Below, one piece after another: positions 32,763-40,109 of a DNA stretch of 41,175 nt. The notes below the pieces were generated by a model, which did not search any database, was not told the DNA's origin, and saw only the letters and a program-made list of their open reading frames with translations. The number at the start of each line of letters is the position of its first letter. Positions within the stretch are counted from its first letter, which is position 1. A program made the position numbers and the translations under genes. The stretch is from Rhodocyclales bacterium (lineage in GTDB: Bacteria; Pseudomonadota; Gammaproteobacteria; Burkholderiales; Rhodocyclaceae): NCBI GenBank assembly GCA_003105015.1, contig PQAF01000009.1:1-41175 (forward strand), in the 5' to 3' direction.

Positions 32763-33179
32763 TCAGGCCGTCATCTCTTCCGGCCGCACCCTGGCCAGCC
32801 GCTTCACCGTGTCCGGATATTTGGCGACGAGGCTGAGCAGCACCTTTGCCGGTCCAGTCGGCTCCGCCCTTCCCTGCTCCCAGTTCTCCAGGGTGCGCTT
32901 CGACACGCCCAGGGCGGCGGCAAATTCTGCTTGCGACAATCCGGAGCGGGAACGCGCCGACAGCAGCGCCCAGCGCGCGCCGCTCAGGATTTCTTCCTTC
33001 GCCACCTTGCCGCCGGGCAGTTCGATGCACCGACGTACCTTGCCGTCGGCCAACATTTCGATGGTTGTCTTGCGCCCGCGACGGCCAGCCTTCAAGTCAC
33101 GCACGGATTGAAGCAGCTCGGCGCCAATATCGCGCTTGGCGTCCCGTGCCCGCAGCGCTTTTTCAGTCATCTTCGCCAT
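32763..33179 (-). CDS. higA: HigA/NadS-type antitoxin (HTH)
   Basis: The 138-residue protein has a Cro/C1-type helix-turn-helix: SGLSQAEFAAALGVSKRTLENWEQGRAEPTGPAKVLL (about 82-118). It is preceded by a lysine-rich N-terminal region expected to wrap the toxin. The ATG at 33179 lies inside the end of the toxin gene (17-bp overlap), so the two are translationally coupled. Toxin-before-antitoxin order is that of higBA modules. It should neutralise the toxin and repress the shared promoter at 33496-33523. Confidence 0.85.
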   Translation of the reverse strand: MAKMTEKALRARDAKRDIGAELLQSVRDLKAGRRGRKTTIEMLADGKVRRCIELPGGKVAKEEILSGARWALLSARSRSGLSQAEFAAALGVSKRTLENWEQGRAEPTGPAKVLLSLVAKYPDTVKRLARVRPEEMTA

Positions 33180-33489
33180 GTTCCATTTCCTCCTTGATTG
33201 CCTTGAGCACCTGGCCGGGTATGGCGTCACGTGCGCTCTTGGCATAGATCACCAGCATCAGCATCTGCCCGGCCCTGGTGCGTACGTAGTAGCAGACCCG
33301 CACGCCCCCTGACTTGCCGGAGCCCTGCCGGCCCCAGCGCAGTTTTCGCACTCCGCCGGAACCCCGGATAATGTCGCCTGCCTCGGGATGCTCGCAGAGG
33401 TATTCCTGCAGGGCCAGATACTCGTCGTCCGCGAGGTAGTCGGACAAGTATTTCGAGAACAGCGGGGATTCGATGAACTCGAATTGCAT
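33163..33489 (-). CDS. higB: HigB/RelE-type toxin
   Basis: The 108-residue protein fits the HigB-2/RelE group (DUF1044-like): IESPLFSKYLSDYLADDEYLALQEYLCEHPEAGDIIRGSGGVRKLRWGRQGSGKSGGVRVCYY, followed by LMLVIYAKSARDAI. The GSGGVRKLRW and GGxRVxYY segments are typical of these ribosome-dependent mRNA interferases. It overlaps the antitoxin gene by 17 bp. It is preceded by a strong promoter with an operator between its -35 and -10 boxes. Confidence 0.9.
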   Translation of the reverse strand: MQFEFIESPLFSKYLSDYLADDEYLALQEYLCEHPEAGDIIRGSGGVRKLRWGRQGSGKSGGVRVCYYVRTRAGQMLMLVIYAKSARDAIPGQVLKAIKEEMEHGEDD

Positions 33490-33495
33490 GCTGGC

Positions 33496-33523
33496 ATTAT
33501 ACGCACGATGCGTATATGGTCAA
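33496..33523 (-). promoter_or_regulatory. higBA promoter with operator
   Basis: On the minus strand TTGACC (33523-33518) and TATAAT (33501-33496) are 16 bases apart. Between and overlapping them is the perfect inverted repeat ATACGCA-CGA-TGCGTAT (33499-33515). A bound HigA would block RNA polymerase. Confidence 0.85.
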
Positions 33524-33588
33524 GGAAGAAGGCGGCCTTTCGGAGGGTGGGAGACTCGGGGCATTTGACTGACTTTTCCTGAATCCAA

Positions 33589-33620
33589 ATAAAAAACGGG
33601 AACCCCTTTAGAGGTTCCCG
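33589..33620 (-). terminator. Intrinsic terminator after the DUF2892 gene
   Basis: On the minus strand the stem CGGGAACC/GGTTCCCG with an eight-base loop (33620-33597) is followed by six T (33596-33591) and a further ATTT. Confidence 0.88.
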
Positions 33621-33667
33621 TCGAAACCTGTCGCGTTGCGCGGCAGGAAGGAGGAAGGTACTGGCGC

Positions 33668-33898
33668 TTAGGCGCAGCTGCCGGCGGGCGAAGCCTTGGC
33701 GACGCCCAGCTTGATGAGGATGGTCTCCAGCGGGCAGAACTTGGTGAAGCCGCTCTGGAACAGGTTGGCGCCGACGAAGGCGGTGAACCAGAGCCAGGAC
33801 ATCTGCGACAGGTCGGCCTGGGCGCTGAAATGGGTCAGCGCCAGCGAGATCAGGATGAAGGCGCCGGCGAAGATGCGGATGAGTTGATTGACGGTCAT
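33668..33898 (-). CDS. DUF2892 (YgaP-like) membrane protein
   Basis: A 76-residue protein with two membrane helices (LIRIFAGAFILISLALTHF and WLWFTAFVGANLFQSGF) and the conserved GFTKFCPLETILIKLG ending. This is the DUF2892 module, found alone or joined to rhodanese domains as in YgaP, and linked to sulphur/sulphane handling in relatives. A GGGAG lies before the ATG, an A/T-rich palindrome upstream and a terminator downstream, so it is a single-gene unit. Confidence 0.88.
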   Translation of the reverse strand: MTVNQLIRIFAGAFILISLALTHFSAQADLSQMSWLWFTAFVGANLFQSGFTKFCPLETILIKLGVAKASPAGSCA

Positions 33899-33917
33899 GC
33901 GGTGCTCCCTAGGTTGA

Positions 33918-33937
33918 ATATTAATAATTGCTAATAT
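33918..33937 (-). promoter_or_regulatory. A/T-rich operator-like palindrome upstream of DUF2892
   Basis: ATATTA-N8-TAATAT stands 19 bp before the ATG in a strongly A/T-rich patch. ArsR-family sulphide regulators of the BigR/YgaV type bind similar A/T-rich inverted repeats next to such genes; the regulator itself is not in the window. Confidence 0.5.
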
Positions 33938-33998
33938 ACTGATGGCGAGCTATGGCGTCAAGGGTGGATTGTTGGCTTTGTGACTTGGGTTACAGAGA

Positions 33999-34075
33999 GA
34001 TTTCCCACCCTCTCCCCGGCCCTCTCCCGCCCTGCGGGAGAGGGGGTGGATCCCCGCTTTCGCGGGAATGACGGG
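33999..34075. repeat. Two dispersed palindromes side by side
   Basis: CCCTCTCCCGC-CCT-GCGGGAGAGGG (34020-34044) is followed by CCCCGC-TTTC-GCGGG with a GAATGACGG flank (34052-34073), a repeat type like the GCGAAAGCGGG elements of Neisseria and other Betaproteobacteria. They lie between the DUF2892 promoter and the 3' end of the RND gene. Confidence 0.75.
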
Positions 34076-34087
34076 TTATCTTGAAAG

Positions 34088-37000
34088 TCAGTCCGCGCGG
34101 GACGGCGCGGCGATGCGGTTCTTCATCGCCGCGTAGTAAAGCACCGGGATCACCACCAGCGTCAGCAGGGTCGACACGAAGATGCCGAAGATCAGGCTGA
34201 TGGCGAGGCCGTTGAAGATGGGGTCGTCGAGGATGAAGATGGCGCCGATCATGGCGGCCAGCCCGGTCAGGGCGATGGGCTTGGCGCGGATGATGCCGGC
34301 CTGGATCACCGCCTCGGCGAAGTCCATGCCGCCGGCCACCTGCTCGTTGATGAAGTCGACCAGCAGGATGGAGTTGCGCACGATGATGCCGGCCAGCGCG
34401 ATCATGCCGATCATCGAGGTGGCGGTGAACTGGCTGCCGAGCAGCGCGTGGCCGGGCATGACGCCGATGATGGTGAGCGGGATCGGCGCCATGATGATCA
34501 GCGGCACCAGGTAGCTCTTGAACTGCGCCACCACCAGCAGGTAGATGAGGATCAGGCCGACGGCGTAGGCGAGGCCCATGTCGCGGAAGGTCTCGTACGT
34601 CACCTGCCACTCGCCGTCCCACTTGAGGGCGTAACCGGCGTAGGGGTCCTTCGGCTGGCGGATGAAGTATTCGCCCAAATTCCCGCCCTGCTCCAGCGCC
34701 ATGCCGTTCACCTTGGAGCGGATGTCGAACATGCCGTAGAGCGGCGAATCGAGCTTGCCGCCCATGTCGCCGACGACGTACACCACCGGCAGCAGGTCCT
34801 TGTGGTAGATGGCCTTCTCGCGCAGCTGCTCGCGCACTTCGACCAGCTCTGAAACCGGCACCATCCTGCCGTCCCTTGCACGAACCGTGAGCTTCAACAG
34901 CGCGTCGAGCGAGTTCTGCTTCTCAGGCGCGAGGGTCACGCGCACCGGGATCTCGTACTTGGCGTCCTGCGAGTGGGCCGGCGTGACGTTCTCGCCGGCG
35001 AGGCCCATGCGCACCACCTCGACGATGTCCTTCTGCGCCACGCCGAGCAGCGCCGCCTTGCTTTGCGAGACGCGCAGCACGAACTTCTGCGCGTCGGCCT
35101 GCACGGAGTCGTCCACGCCGACGATGTCGGCCGTGCCCTCGAAGGCCTTGCGCACCTCCTTGGCCACGGCGACCTGGCCGGCATAGTCGGGGCCGTAGAT
35201 CTCGGCGACGATGGGCGAGAGCACCGGCGGGCCCGGCGGCACTTCGACCACCTTGGCGTTGCCGCCGTGCTTCTTCGCGATCTCGGCGATGCGGTCGCGC
35301 ACGGAGACGGCGATCTCGTGGCTCTGCCGGCTGCGGTGCTTCTTGTCGACGAGGTTCACCTGGATGTCGCCGAGCTCCGACGAGGCGCGCAGGTAGTACT
35401 GGCGCACCAGGCCGTTGAAGTTGATCGGGCTGGCGGCGCCGGCATAGGCCTGGTAGTCGGTGACTTCCTCCACCTGGGCGATCTCGGCGCCGATCTCGCG
35501 CAGCACGCGGGCGGTGTCCTCGAGCGGCGTGCCGGCCGGCATGTCGAGCACGACCTGGAACTCGCTCTTGTTGTCGAAGGGCAGCATCTTCAGCACCACC
35601 CATTGCACCAGGGCCAGCGACACCGAGACGGCGATGGCGGCGAAGATGCCGGTCCACAGCTTGCGACGGGCGCGCGCGCCGGTGCGTTCGACGAGGAAGG
35701 GCGTCACGTATTTGCGGAAGAGCGGGTCGAGCCTGGCGGTGACCTTGTCCGGCGCGTGCGCAGCATGGCCACCGTGCTTGCCGCCGAGCAGCTTCAGCGC
35801 CAGCCAGGGCGTCACGACGAAGGCGATGGCGAGCGAGATGAACATGCCCATCGATGCGTTGATGGGGATGGGGCTCATGTAGGGGCCCATCAGGCCCGAG
35901 ACGAAGGCCATCGGCAAGAGTGCTGCGATGACGGTGAAGGTGGCGAGGATGGTCGGGCCGCCGACTTCGTCGACCGCCTTGGGGATGATCTCCCACAAAT
36001 GCTTGTCGGGTTCGAGCTGCTGCCAGCGGTGGATGTTCTCGACCACCACGATGGCGTCGTCGACGAGGATGCCGATGGAGAAGATGAGGGCGAACAGCGA
36101 GACGCGGTTCAGCGTGAAGCCCCAGGCCCAGGAGGCGAACAGCGTCGCCGCCAAAGTCAGCGTCACCGCCACGCCGACGATGACGGCCTCGCGCTTGCCC
36201 AATGCGAAGAGCACCAGCAGCACCACGGCGCCGGTGGCGAAGACCAGCTTGCCGATCAGCTTCTGCGCCTTGTCGGTGGCGGTGGCGCCGTAGTTGCGCG
36301 TGACGGTGAACTCGACGCCCTCGGGAATCACCGCGCCCTTGAGCGCCTCGGCGCGCCTGATGACGGATTCGGCGACGTCGGCGGCGTTGACGCCGGGCTT
36401 CTTGGAGATCGACAGCGTCACCGCCGGGAATTCCCCCTCCTTCGTGCCGTGCCAGACGTACTGCGAAGGCTGGTCGGCGCCGTCGGAGATCGCGGCGACG
36501 TCGGACATGAACACCGGCTTGCCGCCATCGACGCCGACCACCAGGCGCTTCACGTCGGCGGCGGTTTCCAGATAGGTGCCGGTCTCGACGAGGATCTCGC
36601 GGTTGCCCGAGACCAGGTTGCCGGAAGGCTGCAGGGCATTCGAGAGCTGCAGCGCGGCCTTGAGGTCCTGCGCGGTGATGCCGTGGGCGGCCATGCGCTC
36701 GGCGTCCATCGCCACGCGAATCACATGGCCGGGGCCGCCCAGCGTGACGACGTCGCGCGTGCCGGGGATGCGCTTCATCTCGATCTCGACGGCGCGCGCC
36801 ACCTGCTGCATCTCGAAGGCGGCGCGCTCGGCGTCCTTCGTCCAGAAGGTCAGCGTGACGATGGGCACGTCGTCGATGCCCTTCGGCTTGATGATCGGCT
36901 CGCCGACGCCGAGCTGAGGCGAGACCCAGTCGCGGTGCGAGTTGACGGTGTCGTAGAGGCGCACCAGCGCCTGGATCGGGTCTTCGCCGACGACGTACTG

Positions 37001-37288
37001 CACGGTGATGACGGCCATGCCGGGGCGCGAGACGGAGTACACGTGCTCGATGCCGGCGATGCGCGAGAGCACCTGCTCGGCCGGCCGCGCCGCCAGGTTC
37101 TCGACGTCGCGCGCCGAGGCGCCCGGGAAGGGAATGAAGACGTTGGCCATCGTCACGTTGATCTGCGGCTCTTCCTCGCGCGGCGTCACCAGCACGGCGA
37201 ACAGGCCGAGCAGGAAGGCGATCAGCGCGATGAGCGGCGTCATCTGCGAGCGCTGGAACAGAGCGGCGATTTTTCCGGAGATGCCCAT
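34088..37288 (-). CDS. RND-family efflux pump inner-membrane subunit
   Basis: The 1066-residue protein has the AcrB/MexB-type layout: a first membrane helix near 15-35, a large periplasmic loop to about 345, helices 2-6, a second loop and the final helices. The proton-relay pair is Asp410-Asp411 in GILVDDAIVVVENIH, as in drug/hydrophobe pumps; CusA-type metal pumps differ here. The segment VTPREEEPQINVTMANVFIPFPGA is characteristic of a broad AcrB-like branch seen in many proteobacteria. It forms a unit with the adaptor gene 121 bp upstream. Substrate is unknown, and no outer-membrane factor gene is adjacent. Confidence 0.93.
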   Translation of the reverse strand: MGISGKIAALFQRSQMTPLIALIAFLLGLFAVLVTPREEEPQINVTMANVFIPFPGASARDVENLAARPAEQVLSRIAGIEHVYSVSRPGMAVITVQYVVGEDPIQALVRLYDTVNSHRDWVSPQLGVGEPIIKPKGIDDVPIVTLTFWTKDAERAAFEMQQVARAVEIEMKRIPGTRDVVTLGGPGHVIRVAMDAERMAAHGITAQDLKAALQLSNALQPSGNLVSGNREILVETGTYLETAADVKRLVVGVDGGKPVFMSDVAAISDGADQPSQYVWHGTKEGEFPAVTLSISKKPGVNAADVAESVIRRAEALKGAVIPEGVEFTVTRNYGATATDKAQKLIGKLVFATGAVVLLVLFALGKREAVIVGVAVTLTLAATLFASWAWGFTLNRVSLFALIFSIGILVDDAIVVVENIHRWQQLEPDKHLWEIIPKAVDEVGGPTILATFTVIAALLPMAFVSGLMGPYMSPIPINASMGMFISLAIAFVVTPWLALKLLGGKHGGHAAHAPDKVTARLDPLFRKYVTPFLVERTGARARRKLWTGIFAAIAVSVSLALVQWVVLKMLPFDNKSEFQVVLDMPAGTPLEDTARVLREIGAEIAQVEEVTDYQAYAGAASPINFNGLVRQYYLRASSELGDIQVNLVDKKHRSRQSHEIAVSVRDRIAEIAKKHGGNAKVVEVPPGPPVLSPIVAEIYGPDYAGQVAVAKEVRKAFEGTADIVGVDDSVQADAQKFVLRVSQSKAALLGVAQKDIVEVVRMGLAGENVTPAHSQDAKYEIPVRVTLAPEKQNSLDALLKLTVRARDGRMVPVSELVEVREQLREKAIYHKDLLPVVYVVGDMGGKLDSPLYGMFDIRSKVNGMALEQGGNLGEYFIRQPKDPYAGYALKWDGEWQVTYETFRDMGLAYAVGLILIYLLVVAQFKSYLVPLIIMAPIPLTIIGVMPGHALLGSQFTATSMIGMIALAGIIVRNSILLVDFINEQVAGGMDFAEAVIQAGIIRAKPIALTGLAAMIGAIFILDDPIFNGLAISLIFGIFVSTLLTLVVIPVLYYAAMKNRIAAPSRAD

Positions 37289-37333
37289 GGGCAGCTGTCA
37301 GTTATCAGCTATCAGTTTTCAGTCGAATAAAAG

Positions 37334-37401
37334 GAGCGCAGGGACGGGATCAGAGGAAGGAGGAGGGAGGAAACCCCTGCCCCGTTTGAATCCCTGCGCT
37401 C
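37334..37401 (-). other. Long inverted repeat between adaptor and RND genes
   Basis: GAGCGCAGGGA (37334-37344) and TCCCTGCGCTC (37391-37401) are perfect 11-base arms enclosing 46 bases. The enclosed part has a G/A-rich stretch, and short ATCAG repeats lie beside the structure (37297-37323). It could adjust expression of the pump relative to the adaptor. There is no T-run for termination. Confidence 0.6.
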
Positions 37402-37409
37402 ACAGACCG

Positions 37410-38414
37410 TTACGGATTCGGCCGGGCGACGATGCCCGCCTTGACCGGATCGAGTGCAACCTTTTCGCCGGCGGAAAGCCCCGCCAGCACTTCATGGAAG
37501 CCGCCGGCCAGGGGCTCGGAGAGCCGCACCTGGCGCAGGCGCGCCGCGTTCTTCTCGTCGATGACGTACACCGCCGTCACTTCGCCCCGGCGCAGCACGG
37601 CGGCGGCCGGCACCAGCAGCTTCTTCGCCTTGCCGGTGACGAAATGCGTGCGGGCGAACATGCCGGGAATGATGCCGGGCAGGTTGTCGGGCAGATACAC
37701 GCGCGCCGTCACGGTGTGGGTGCGCGGGTCGGCGGCGGGCAGCACCTCGACCTTCGCCGCGTCGACCCACTTGCCCGTCTCGGGGAATTCGATCTTGGCC
37801 TGCAGCGTGGCGCGCACCGCGGCGAGCTTGTACTGCGGGATGCTGGAGGTCACGCGCAGGCCCTTCGGGTCGTACACCGTGATAAGCGGCCGACCCGGAG
37901 TGGCCAGCTCGCCGGCCTCGGTATGGCGCTGGGCGACGAAACCGGTCAGCGGCGAGACGATGCTGGCGTGGCTGGCGGCCGCGCCCGCGGCACCGGCGCC
38001 GGCCTGCGCCGCGCGGTAATCGGCCTCGGCCTTGTCGAGGGCGGCCTTGCTGATGAACTTCTGCGCGTGGAGATTCTTCGTGCGCTCGTAGTTGGCTTTC
38101 GCGTTGGCGAGCGTCGCCTGGCTGGCGGCGTAGCCCTCGGCGGCCTCGCGCGCGTCGATGCGCATGAGGAGCTGGCCCTGCTTCACCGCATCGCCGGCAT
38201 CGGCGCGCACTTCGACCACGCGGCCCGGCACCTGGGCGGCAATGACGGCCTGCTTCACCGCCTCGACGACGGCCTCGGCGGGATAGGTCAGCTCGATCTC
38301 GCGCAGCTCTACGGGCGCGGTCGCCAACGGCGCCGACTGGGCAAAAGTCAGCCCCGGCAGCACGGCGGCAGCGAGAACAAGCAGGCGGCGTTTGGGTGGC
38401 ATGTAAGAAAGCAT
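37410..38414 (-). CDS. RND efflux periplasmic adaptor
   Basis: A 334-residue membrane-fusion protein with a signal peptide (MPPKRRLLVLAAAVLPGLTFAQ from residue 5). The lipoyl-like halves are AAQVPGRVVEVRADAGDAVKQGQLLMRID and IVSPLTGFVAQRHTEAGELATPG. Between them is a short coiled-coil hairpin (about 90-145), followed by beta-barrel and membrane-proximal domains. It recruits the RND pump. The first ATG (38414) coincides with the predicted transcription start and neither it nor the ATG at 38402 has a Shine-Dalgarno sequence; the signal peptide fits the second start best. Confidence 0.9.
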   Translation of the reverse strand: MLSYMPPKRRLLVLAAAVLPGLTFAQSAPLATAPVELREIELTYPAEAVVEAVKQAVIAAQVPGRVVEVRADAGDAVKQGQLLMRIDAREAAEGYAASQATLANAKANYERTKNLHAQKFISKAALDKAEADYRAAQAGAGAAGAAASHASIVSPLTGFVAQRHTEAGELATPGRPLITVYDPKGLRVTSSIPQYKLAAVRATLQAKIEFPETGKWVDAAKVEVLPAADPRTHTVTARVYLPDNLPGIIPGMFARTHFVTGKAKKLLVPAAAVLRRGEVTAVYVIDEKNAARLRQVRLSEPLAGGFHEVLAGLSAGEKVALDPVKAGIVARPNP

Positions 38415-38421
38415 GAGCGTT

Positions 38422-38450
38422 ATATTAGAGTTTTCTTATATTCATGTCAA
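38422..38450 (-). promoter_or_regulatory. Sigma-70 promoter of the RND efflux operon
   Basis: On the minus strand TTGACA (38450-38445) and TAATAT (38427-38422) are 17 bases apart, a near-consensus promoter. The start is expected at about 38415, at the first ATG of the adaptor gene. Confidence 0.82.
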
Positions 38451-38539
38451 CGACCACGGCTGTCTCCACAGTAGCATTTCCCGAGAACAATAAAATCAAG
38501 ATGTTGTCAAAAAACCGCCTGCACGGGCAAGCGAAGCTA

Positions 38540-38586
38540 TGCACCATTTTGGTGAACATTGCGGGGAAATGCACCAATGGGGTGCA
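38540..38586 (+). promoter_or_regulatory. Two NtrC-like sites upstream of gdhA
   Basis: TGCACC-ATTTT-GGTGAA (38540-38556) and TGCACC-AATGG-GGTGCA (38570-38586) fit the NtrC pattern TGCACC-N5-GGTGCA, the second exactly. Their centres are 30 bp apart, about three helical turns. A TAAAAT at 38596-38601 may be the gdhA -10 box, which would put the second site over the -35 region. Confidence 0.7.
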
Positions 38587-38676
38587 TATGGGCGTTAAAA
38601 TCCTTCCCCCGCGGCTTGGGGGGCGTACGGTGCCGGCCCGGATTTCGATTTTTACTCATATTTGTGGAGAGCTTTC

Positions 38677-40020
38677 ATGAAATACAAGAATCTCGACGAC
38701 TTCATGGCTTATGTCGAGGCGCGAGACAAGAACCAGCCGGAGTTCCTGCAGGCCGTGAGGGAGGTCATGGGCAGCCTGTGGAACTTCATCGCGAACCACC
38801 CCCGCTACGCCGACGCCGCCCTCCTCGAGCGCCTCGTCGAGCCGGAGCGCGTGATCCAGTTCCGCGTCTCCTGGGTGGACGACCGCGGCGAAGCGCACAC
38901 CAACCGCGCCTTCCGCGTGCAGCACAGCTCGGCCATCGGCCCGTTCAAGGGCGGCATGCGTTTCCATCCCTCGGTGAACCTGTCGATCCTGAAGTTCCTC
39001 GCCTTCGAGCAGACCTTCAAGAACGCGCTGACCACGCTGCCGATGGGCGGCGGCAAGGGCGGCTCGGACTTCGACCCGAAGGGCAAGAGCCGCAATGAAG
39101 TGATGCGCTTCTGCCAGGCGCTGATCGTCGAGCTCTACCGCCACCTCGGCCCGGACACCGACGTGCCGGCCGGCGACATCGGCGTCGGCGGCCGCGAAGT
39201 CGGCTTCATGGCCGGCATGATGAAGAAACTCTCCAACAACGCCGCCTGCGTGTTCACCGGCAAGGGCATGTCCTTCGGCGGCAGCCTGATCCGCCCGGAA
39301 GCCACCGGCTACGGCCTGGTGTACTTCGTCGACGACATGCTGAAGACGCGCAAGGACGGCTTCGAGGGCAAGACGGTCTCGCTCTCCGGCTCGGGCAACG
39401 TCGCGCAGTACTCGGCGGAGAAGCTGATCGAGCTCGGCGCCAAGGTGGTGACGGTCTCCGACTCCGGCGGCACGGTGTACGACAAGGCCGGCATGAACCG
39501 CGAGAAGCTCGATGCGCTGATGAGCATCAAGAACGACCACTACGGCCGCGTCGACGAATACGCCAAGAAATTCGGCCTGGAATACCTGCCCGGCAAGACG
39601 CCGTGGCACATCCCGGTGGACATCGCCCTGCCCTGCGCCACGCAGAACGAGCTGAACGGCGAGGACGCAAAGACGCTGGTGAAGAACGGCGCGAAGTGCG
39701 TGGCCGAAGGCGCCAACATGCCGTCCACGCTGGAGGCCGTCGAGGTCTTCATCAAGGCCGGCATCCTCTACGCGCCGGGCAAGGCCAGCAACGCCGGCGG
39801 CGTCGCCACCTCCGGCCTGGAGATGACGCAGAACGCGCAGCGCCTGCCGTGGGTGCGCGAGGAAGTCGACGGCCGCCTGAAAGGCATCATGCACGAGATC
39901 CACCGGAACTGCGTGCAGTACGGCAGCGGCAAGGACGGCTTCATCAACTACGTCGACGGCGCCAACATCGCCGGCTTCGTCAAGGTCGCCGATGCCATGA
40001 CCCAGCAGGGCATATACTAG
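38677..40020 (+). CDS. gdhA: Glutamate dehydrogenase, NADP-type
   Basis: At 447 residues it has exactly the length of the Escherichia coli enzyme, which makes glutamate from 2-oxoglutarate and ammonium. The substrate site is visible in IGPFKGGMRFHPSVNLSILKFLAFEQ and LPMGGGKGGSDFDP, with the catalytic lysine in the latter. The Rossmann motif is SGSGNVAQ. The ATG at 38677 has GGAGA eight bases upstream. The NADP preference is inferred from similarity to the hexameric GdhA group. With NtrC-like sites upstream it belongs with the nitrogen-regulated genes of this window and could use the ammonium produced by NirBD. Confidence 0.95.
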   Translation: MKYKNLDDFMAYVEARDKNQPEFLQAVREVMGSLWNFIANHPRYADAALLERLVEPERVIQFRVSWVDDRGEAHTNRAFRVQHSSAIGPFKGGMRFHPSVNLSILKFLAFEQTFKNALTTLPMGGGKGGSDFDPKGKSRNEVMRFCQALIVELYRHLGPDTDVPAGDIGVGGREVGFMAGMMKKLSNNAACVFTGKGMSFGGSLIRPEATGYGLVYFVDDMLKTRKDGFEGKTVSLSGSGNVAQYSAEKLIELGAKVVTVSDSGGTVYDKAGMNREKLDALMSIKNDHYGRVDEYAKKFGLEYLPGKTPWHIPVDIALPCATQNELNGEDAKTLVKNGAKCVAEGANMPSTLEAVEVFIKAGILYAPGKASNAGGVATSGLEMTQNAQRLPWVREEVDGRLKGIMHEIHRNCVQYGSGKDGFINYVDGANIAGFVKVADAMTQQGIY

Positions 40021-40109
40021 GCACGACGCGCTTCGACCATCCGGGCATCCGCGAGGCTGCCCGGATTCCGCCCCACCTTCCCCACTTTCGCGCGTCCCGG
40101 GAGACAACG

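Noticed and set aside
34088..37288. The RND pump as a heavy-metal (CusA/CzcA) exporter
   Set aside because: The relay motif is GILVDDAIVVVEN, with two Asp as in drug/hydrophobe pumps, not the metal-pump form, and no metal-binding adaptor residues are evident.
38615..38635. A sigma-54 promoter for gdhA in the G-rich stretch
   Set aside because: GG and GC can be found ten bases apart but the surrounding bases do not match TGGCAC or TTGC.
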